64,000 nucleotides of DNA, taken from assembly GCA_017412645.1 (NCBI GenBank), contig JAFPWX010000013.1:1-64000 (forward strand). Reading direction: 5' to 3'. Source of the stretch: Bacteroidales bacterium. Lineage in GTDB: Bacteria; Bacteroidota; Bacteroidia; Bacteroidales; UBA932. This document shows positions 59,481-64,000 of this stretch, one piece after another; the stretch's first letter is position 1; each line of letters begins with the position of its first letter. The translations under genes were made by a program, and so were the position numbers. Below the pieces are notes generated by a model. The model was not told the origin of the DNA, made no database searches, and saw only the letters and a program-made list of their open reading frames with translations.

Positions 59481-60833
59481 CTAAAGGGTTACTTCGCCGG
59501 TGAGGTAGTTGATCGACTTGAAGAAGCGGGTGCGGGCGCACTTGCTGAACTTGAGCGACTTGTTGGAGCCGCCTCGCTCGACCTTGATGGTGCCGGAGTA
59601 GTAGGTGCGGTGACGATTGTCCAGGGTCTGGCCCTCGGTGACATCGAGGCCCTTGAGCACGTCACCAATCTTGAGGCCGCTCTGCTTCACCACCTCGGAG
59701 TTCTTGTCCAGGCCGATCACGGAACCGTCACCCGCCAGGATGATACCGAAGTCGTAGAGCGGGATGTCCTTGTAGAAGAAGCGGGTGCAGCCCGAAGCTT
59801 CTTTTTCTTCCGAAAAGTCTTCGGAGGGCCAGTCGAACCAGGTCACGGCGTTCTCGTAGAGCTTGTCGATGTTGGCGTCGGTGTTCTCCTGATAGTTGTA
59901 TTTGAGCTGATAGATTAGAGGCAGGGTCTTCTGGCCGAGCTTTTTGGCTTCCAGAAGGTCGATTTCCAGATATGCGGTGGTGGAGGCGCTCTTGTGGGTG
60001 TATCCGCCGGACTTCACCGTGGTGTATTTGTTCTTGGTGACGCTGCCGAGATAGGTGCCCTTCCAGCCGTAGACCGGGGTGCTGGTGCTACCGGTCTGAA
60101 CCTGCTGTTCGGTTTCGGGAACGTAGTTGTATTCCACGCTCTGGTTGGCGTCTTTCACGATAGTGAAGACGACGTCGGGATCGTTCTCGTCGCGCTTGAG
60201 GCCCACCTTTTCGAGCTTGGTGCAGATGGTTTCGAAGAGCTCTTTATCCGCCAGCACGTCGTCGGAGGAGAAGTAGTAGTCGTAGGTCTTGAAGCTGCGC
60301 CAGGCGGCGTCTTTGTCCATGCGGATCTTGTAACGGTCCGACATGTTGTTGTACGGTTTGGACACCCATTTGGCCTGAGCCGGGTGGAAGCCGGCCGCCG
60401 TCATCCAGGCGGGGAAATCGGTGCCGAAGGTGACCTCGTACTCGCCTATCGCCGGATGCTCGAGCTTGAGGACGTGCCTGTAGGGCGACTCAATCGCGTC
60501 GTAGAAACGGTCGGCATTCCAGCCACGGGCGTCGCGGCCGTCTACCGCAAGGACCCTGGAGCCGACGTAGATGGGCTCTTCGGTAGGACGCCAGAAGAGT
60601 TTCTGGTCCGCCCTGGTGGGAGCGTCGAGAATGGAGATGATATACTGGCGTATATCCCTGGACTGCTTGTCCATCCAGCTGGGGGTAAGGTCGCCGCCCC
60701 ACGTGACGGTGAGATAATCCGCATCCCACCAGCGGATGTTGCGTACGCCCATCACGGGCTCCCCTCCCCATGCGAACGCCGGGAGCAGGAGCGCGAGAGC
60801 AAGTATAAGAGACTTTTTCATAACTCTGTCCAT
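59481..60833 (-). CDS. Exported PDZ-like protein, function unknown
   Basis: 450 residues with a signal peptide (to about 24). Two stretches read like PDZ domains: PIYVGSRVLAVDGRDARGWNADRFYDAIESP (about 85-125) and GDGSVIGLDKNSEVVKQSGLKIGDVLKGLDV (about 370-410). The middle (160-350) contains a segment like lipoprotein DUF4136-type folds (DPDVVFTIVKDANQSVEYNYVPE). The ATG at 60833 is chosen because a -7 element ends 6 nt upstream; an ATG at 60821 is also possible. Confidence 0.6.
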   Translation of the reverse strand: MDRVMKKSLILALALLLPAFAWGGEPVMGVRNIRWWDADYLTVTWGGDLTPSWMDKQSRDIRQYIISILDAPTRADQKLFWRPTEEPIYVGSRVLAVDGRDARGWNADRFYDAIESPYRHVLKLEHPAIGEYEVTFGTDFPAWMTAAGFHPAQAKWVSKPYNNMSDRYKIRMDKDAAWRSFKTYDYYFSSDDVLADKELFETICTKLEKVGLKRDENDPDVVFTIVKDANQSVEYNYVPETEQQVQTGSTSTPVYGWKGTYLGSVTKNKYTTVKSGGYTHKSASTTAYLEIDLLEAKKLGQKTLPLIYQLKYNYQENTDANIDKLYENAVTWFDWPSEDFSEEKEASGCTRFFYKDIPLYDFGIILAGDGSVIGLDKNSEVVKQSGLKIGDVLKGLDVTEGQTLDNRHRTYYSGTIKVERGGSNKSLKFSKCARTRFFKSINYLTGEVTL

Positions 60834-60839
60834 TTCGGA

Positions 60840-60847
60840 CAAAGTTA
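60840..60847 (-). promoter_or_regulatory. -7 element of the PDZ-like gene
   Basis: TAACTTTG on the minus strand, 6 nt before the ATG at 60833. Confidence 0.5.
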
Positions 60848-60867
60848 CGTTTTCCGAACTAGTTTTT

Positions 60868-60886
60868 TGTGGTGGATTACACCACA
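60868..60886. terminator. Perfect hairpin after the acyltransferase gene
   Basis: TGTGGTG (60868-60874) pairs with CACCACA (60880-60886) around GATTA, with no T-run on the minus strand. A weak or factor-dependent terminator. Confidence 0.45.
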
Positions 60887-60890
60887 GAAG

Positions 60891-62108
60891 CTAGCGTTTT
60901 CTCTCTCCCAGCACCGCCCAGCGGATGAAGGGGATACGGCGCAGGAGCTCGTAGAGCAGGGGCGAAAGGGTGAAGACCGCCACGGTAAGGATGGCGTACA
61001 TCGCCACGGGCGGCAGCTGGGTGTAGACCTTCATCATGTAGCCGAGGGAGGCGATGACAAGGTAGTGGACGATGTAGAGGCCGTAGCTGCTTTTGGTGAG
61101 GTATGAGGCCACCGGGCCGGTGCGGTCGAACTTTGCGCGGAACCAGCCTATCATCGCCAGGCAGGCCAGCCAGCCGTAGGCGCAGTTGAGCGGGCTACCC
61201 AGGTATGCCGGTGAGGTATTGTCCTGACCGAAGGACGTGCCGATGAGGAGGCCGCCGGCGATGACTGCTGCTGCCATTGTCGGCACCCAGAATTTGCCGA
61301 GGAGGTCGTGCACGGAGTCATTGCTGAAGATGAAGTAGCCCATGAGGAACGGCACGAAGTAGAAGAGCGGTTTGTAGAGATTGTAGAGGCCGTCTGGGCT
61401 TTCCGGGCGGGGATTCCGGATGATGAGCTGTTCGGCGCCGAAGAACGCCAGGCCCAAAACCAGCAGCAGGATCACAGCCAGCACTTTGCGGCCTGCGCCG
61501 ACGTTCCCGGACGCCCCGGCTTCTGCATCCGCCACTTCTCCCCCGAAGGCGCGGCCGCACCAGTCGTGGAAGCGGTTCTTCGGGTCGAGTTTACGGATAA
61601 TGAGCAGGAGGAGCGAGAAGAGCCAGAGGTCCTGGATGAACCAGAGGGGCCCTATGCCGCTGAACGACCAGATGATGTATTTGGCCACGCCGGGCACACC
61701 TGCTGTGAGGTCGGTCCCCTGCGCGACTCCGGCGACGGCAGTGTTGAAGTAACCCACCATCCACTGGAAGACGAGAAGGCCGATGGTGCCGGGAACGAGC
61801 AGTTTGCGGGTGCGGGAATTAAACCATTCTTTTACTCCCTTCCCCTCCAGACCATACCTTGCACTCATGCCAGCAAGCAGGAAGAGGAGCGGCATGAACC
61901 ATGGATAGAGGATGTACATGACGACGTCCTGATACTGGGGGCAATCGGGATACGGGCCAAAGCCGCCGATGCCGCCGAAGACACCCTTGTTGTTGTAGAA
62001 GTAGATGACGTGATAGAAGAGCACCAGGAGGACTACCACCCAGCGCAGATTGTCGAGCCAGAATTTGCGGGAAGTGGTTCCGGCTGGAGCATAGATTTCG
62101 TTTTTCAT
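60891..62108 (-). CDS. Membrane acyltransferase (acyltransferase 3 family)
   Basis: 405 residues, about ten to eleven membrane helices. KFWLDNLRWVVVLLVLFYHVIYFYNN has the Arg and catalytic-type His of the OafA/YrhL class, and KSSYGLYIVHYLVIASLG is the usual late signature. Members transfer acetyl or other acyl groups to cell-surface sugars or glycans. 12 bp after the AbrB-type gene. The acceptor is unknown. Confidence 0.9.
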   Translation of the reverse strand: MKNEIYAPAGTTSRKFWLDNLRWVVVLLVLFYHVIYFYNNKGVFGGIGGFGPYPDCPQYQDVVMYILYPWFMPLLFLLAGMSARYGLEGKGVKEWFNSRTRKLLVPGTIGLLVFQWMVGYFNTAVAGVAQGTDLTAGVPGVAKYIIWSFSGIGPLWFIQDLWLFSLLLLIIRKLDPKNRFHDWCGRAFGGEVADAEAGASGNVGAGRKVLAVILLLVLGLAFFGAEQLIIRNPRPESPDGLYNLYKPLFYFVPFLMGYFIFSNDSVHDLLGKFWVPTMAAAVIAGGLLIGTSFGQDNTSPAYLGSPLNCAYGWLACLAMIGWFRAKFDRTGPVASYLTKSSYGLYIVHYLVIASLGYMMKVYTQLPPVAMYAILTVAVFTLSPLLYELLRRIPFIRWAVLGERKR

Positions 62109-62120
62109 GATTTCTGCGGG

Positions 62121-62330
62121 TTACTTGGTTAAACCATCCATCATCTGCCCAAGGGCATCCTGGAAGATTTCGGTTTTGAGGAGCACCATGCCTTTCTGAT
62201 CGCCGAGGACCAGGAGGGCGTCGCCGGGTTTGATGTCGTAGAGTTTGCGGGCGTCGCGGGGAATGACCACCTGGCCTTTGTCCCCCACCTTCACTACGCC
62301 GAAGATGTATTTGCCGTCGTTTTCTTGCAT
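62121..62330 (-). CDS. AbrB/MazE-type DNA-binding protein
   Basis: 69 residues. A swapped-hairpin AbrB domain: GVVKVGDKGQVVIPRDARKLYDIKPGDALLVLG. The C-terminal 20 residues form a helix. These small dimers act as transition-state regulators or antitoxins; no toxin gene is adjacent, so local control of the acyltransferase is likely. Its -7 element lies 25 nt upstream. Confidence 0.88.
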   Translation of the reverse strand: MQENDGKYIFGVVKVGDKGQVVIPRDARKLYDIKPGDALLVLGDQKGMVLLKTEIFQDALGQMMDGLTK

Positions 62331-62355
62331 GGTATAAAAAGTAAGAATTTTCCCA

Positions 62356-62424
62356 CAAATATAACAAAATTCTGGATGTTGGAGCGCCTCGGGAGCCGAT
62401 AGTCGCGCGAATTGATTATTTTTG
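62356..62424. promoter_or_regulatory. Divergent promoters of the AbrB-type and GNAT genes
   Basis: Minus-strand TATATTTG (62356-62363), 25 nt before the ATG at 62330. Plus-strand TATTTTTG (62417-62424), 4 nt before the ATG at 62429. Confidence 0.6.
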
Positions 62425-62428
62425 TGAT

Positions 62429-62887
62429 ATGGAGATTCTGGAAATTCATTCTCTGGATGCGCTGGCAGGTGAGTCGCCTCGCATTTCTACCGAAGTCATG
62501 GTCGCGGACCTGCTGGGGCTGATGGAGGAGCTGGATTCCACGCTTGCGGTGACGCCGACGATGCTGCGGGCGGCGGCTGAGAATCCGGACACACATCTTT
62601 TTGTGGCAGTGGAAGACGGACACGTGATCGGCACCGCTTCCCTGTGCGTAATGCACTGTCCTTCAGAGACTAAGGCCCGGATTGAGGATGTGGCGGTGGC
62701 GTCTTCCTATAGGGGGCGTGGAATCGGACGCTGGCTGATGGAACACATTCTGGAGTTCGCACGCCGGGAGCTCGCACCCGTCGAACTGAATCTCACTTCA
62801 CGTCCGGCGCGGGTCGCCGCCAATCAGCTTTACCGCAGCCTCGGGTTCCTGCCGTACAAAACCAATGTTTATAAGATGAAGGTGTAG
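62429..62887 (+). CDS. GNAT-family N-acetyltransferase
   Basis: 152 residues. Acetyl-CoA-binding motif A: IEDVAVASSYRGRGIGRWLMEHILEFARRE (the RGRGIG loop), preceded by the motif-C/D strand IGTASLCVMH and followed by ELNLTSRPARVAANQLYRSLGF. The acceptor amine is unknown. The ATG is set by the -7 element 4 nt upstream. Confidence 0.9.
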   Translation: MEILEIHSLDALAGESPRISTEVMVADLLGLMEELDSTLAVTPTMLRAAAENPDTHLFVAVEDGHVIGTASLCVMHCPSETKARIEDVAVASSYRGRGIGRWLMEHILEFARRELAPVELNLTSRPARVAANQLYRSLGFLPYKTNVYKMKV

Positions 62888-62940
62888 GGTGGGGGGGCAT
62901 CGGCGCAAGTGCAGCTAACAGTCCGAGGAGTTCCGCAAGT

Positions 62941-63027
62941 GTCGGAGACGTCCCATTTTTCGGGACGTCTCGGTCAAAAAAGGCCCAAAAACGTAGGAGA
63001 CGTCCCATTTTTCGGGACGTCTCCTAC
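62941..63027. repeat. REP/BIME-like element, intergenic copy F next to the RAYT
   Basis: Two hairpins GAGACGTCCC-atttttc-GGGACGTCTC at 62945-62971 and 62997-63023. GTAG precedes the second (62993-62996) and pairs with CTAC (63024-63027), giving a 14-bp stem; GTCG precedes the first. The spacer GGTCAAAAAAGGCCCAAAAA is the same as in copy E, but the loops differ. Lies 16 bp beyond the RAYT stop, between converging genes. Confidence 0.9.
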
Positions 63028-63043
63028 ACCCTACCACCTCAAC

Positions 63044-63913
63044 TTACAATGATTCCAGCAAACAGGCGGCTTCGAAATAAGAAACTCCGCAGACTCTGGC
63101 AATCTGTGTGGCATCCGCGCTGAAGCGGAAACGGATTTGTCGGGCTAGTTCAGCGAGCTCTTCCTTCGCGAGTTCTATCACCGATGATTTCTGAAACAGG
63201 CTTCGGCAAAGATCCGGCAGCGCGGCAAAGATGATTTGATCTCGAAAAGCGGGAAGGTTTTCATTTGCTTCCAGACGTCTTCGGGCCTTGGAGGAAGATT
63301 TAAGAAAGTAATCCATTCGCTTTGGGGTGCGGAAACAGGATTCTACAAACCTTACATCTGTATATGAAAATGGAAGAACGTACCCTTCCCCGCCGACCAG
63401 CCATTTGTCAGGCAGATCAATGAATTCACTTCGAAGAATCTTTGAGCGCTCGCGACCTGAACAATCTCCTATGAATCGGCCTGAAGGGAGCGACGGATTG
63501 AAGAACACGCTTCCGGTACCCCAGCGATATTGACTTGGATGAGAACAAATGTTTGCAGACACACTATTCATCTGAACATATGCAATGGCTTTCTCAATAC
63601 CTTCGTCGTATGCGCTGACTTCTCTCACATCGAGATTATTCCCACGCAAGAACTCCTTGATTTTGTACTTTCGGCGGTAGTATAAGGAGTATCGATGCTT
63701 AAACTGATTAATAAACGCTATCACCTCTTCCCGCTCCCCTTTGAGCACGAAGTGGACGTGGTTGGACATGAGGATAAAGGCCAGGATTACGACCTCCGGA
63801 CACTGTGCGGCCTGTATGGCGATGTAGTTCATCGCCACTTTGAAGTCTATTTCGTCACGGAACCAAAGCCCCTCCTCGAGATGTTCCGTACTGAGCAAAA
63901 AGATTCTTCTCAT
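63044..63913 (-). CDS. REP-associated tyrosine transposase (RAYT, Y1/HUH family)
   Basis: 289 residues. The HUH metal motif is ILMSNHVHFVL (His52, His54). FKHRYSLYYRRKY (71-83) holds candidate catalytic tyrosines, and IAYVQMNSVSANICSHPSQYRWGTG (110-134) is the classic RAYT end of the Y1 domain. The C-terminal half is helical and ends in a helix-turn-helix-like segment (DATQIARVCGVSYFEAACLLESL). RAYTs nick and join single-stranded DNA at REP hairpins with GTAG-type guides. Repeat copy F lies just downstream. A CCGGG/CCCGG hairpin (63922-63940) lies in its leader; no perfect promoter was seen. Confidence 0.9.
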   Translation of the reverse strand: MRRIFLLSTEHLEEGLWFRDEIDFKVAMNYIAIQAAQCPEVVILAFILMSNHVHFVLKGEREEVIAFINQFKHRYSLYYRRKYKIKEFLRGNNLDVREVSAYDEGIEKAIAYVQMNSVSANICSHPSQYRWGTGSVFFNPSLPSGRFIGDCSGRERSKILRSEFIDLPDKWLVGGEGYVLPFSYTDVRFVESCFRTPKRMDYFLKSSSKARRRLEANENLPAFRDQIIFAALPDLCRSLFQKSSVIELAKEELAELARQIRFRFSADATQIARVCGVSYFEAACLLESL

Positions 63914-63940
63914 TATGTTCTCCGGGGCATTAGAGCCCGG

Positions 63941-63974
63941 TTTGCGAAAAATAGGTGATTTGTTCTTATTTTTG
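63941..63974 (+). promoter_or_regulatory. Possible promoter reading out of the window
   Basis: TTTG (63941-63944) and TATTTTTG (63967-63974), spacing 22 bp, pointing to a plus-strand gene beyond the window end. Confidence 0.4.
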
Positions 63975-64000
63975 TGGAGTAAATCGGGGTGTAAAACGAA

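Noticed and set aside
62121..62330. Second toxin-antitoxin module (AbrB/MazE as antitoxin)
   Set aside because: Neither neighbour is a toxin: one is an acyltransferase, and the divergent gene is a free-standing GNAT lacking the DUF1778-type partner.

Overview
The window is from a moderately high-GC member of the Bacteroidales (Bacteroidota). The evidence is a SusC/SusD pair, a large Mfa/Fim-type fimbrillin operon, transketolase split into two adjacent genes, OstA-like and parvulin genes in one operon, and promoters of the Bacteroidota type (-33 TTTG, -7 TAnnTTTG) in place of -35/-10 boxes. A specific genus cannot be named from the sequence. No rRNA, CRISPR array, prophage or conventional IS element is seen.

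Layout. 1-4.1 kb: 3' part of lepA, a PIN/ribbon-helix-helix toxin-antitoxin pair, and the two transketolase genes. 4.2-15 kb, minus strand: a SusCD-type uptake locus (SusC, SusD, surface lipoprotein), then a second unit with a BACON lipoprotein, an M6 metallopeptidase, an ECF sigma factor, a putative anti-sigma protein and a Spy-like protein. 15.3-21.8 kb, minus strand: two parvulin-type chaperones, an OstA-like protein and peptidase T. 21.8-25 kb: an NlpC/P60 hydrolase, a lysine-rich H1-like protein, an AlkZ-related protein and a Spy-like protein. 25-43.7 kb, minus strand: one ten-gene transcription unit running from a DUF3575/OmpA-repeat protein through a DUF5119 protein, five fimbrillin-like lipoproteins, a DUF4906-like tip candidate and a BIG2 lipoprotein to a PBP4-type DacB. 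44-49 kb: a divergent fimbrillin gene with a membrane AraC regulator and a CheY-like receiver, then a second OmpA-repeat plus membrane AraC pair. 49.1-49.5 kb: tRNA-Gln(CTG) and tRNA-Met(CAT) around a hairpin-dense spacer. 49.5-58.7 kb: ispF, a small lipoprotein, radA, and a seven-gene operon (small membrane protein, mutL, rhomboid, threonylcarbamoyl-AMP synthase, YbaK-type deacylase, rsmE, apbE). 58.8-63.9 kb: envelope genes, an AbrB-type regulator, an acyltransferase, a GNAT enzyme and a REP-associated tyrosine transposase (RAYT).

Most notable. The window contains a dispersed palindromic repeat family that looks like a REP/BIME system with its own RAYT. Two intergenic copies (23699-23783 and 62941-63027) each have two GAGACGTCCC/GGGACGTCTC hairpins, three of the four preceded by GTAG, separated by a conserved AT-rich spacer. 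The second copy lies 16 bp beyond the RAYT stop codon. Four more copies with the same spacer but C-run/G-run hairpins sit in frame inside protein genes: one in the OstA-like gene, one in apbE and two in rsmE. Each adds about 28 residues that the families do not normally have, always in the same orientation and with one half always in the same frame. The mutL linker, the synthase gene and the tRNA spacer also carry dense inverted or direct repeats, so this operon appears to be a hot spot for in-frame palindrome insertion.

A second genome-wide feature is very short leaders. In ten genes the -7 element ends only 4-7 nt before the chosen ATG, which predicts leaderless or nearly leaderless mRNAs and helps decide several start codons.

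Positions of short motifs were read by eye and may be off by one or two bases.
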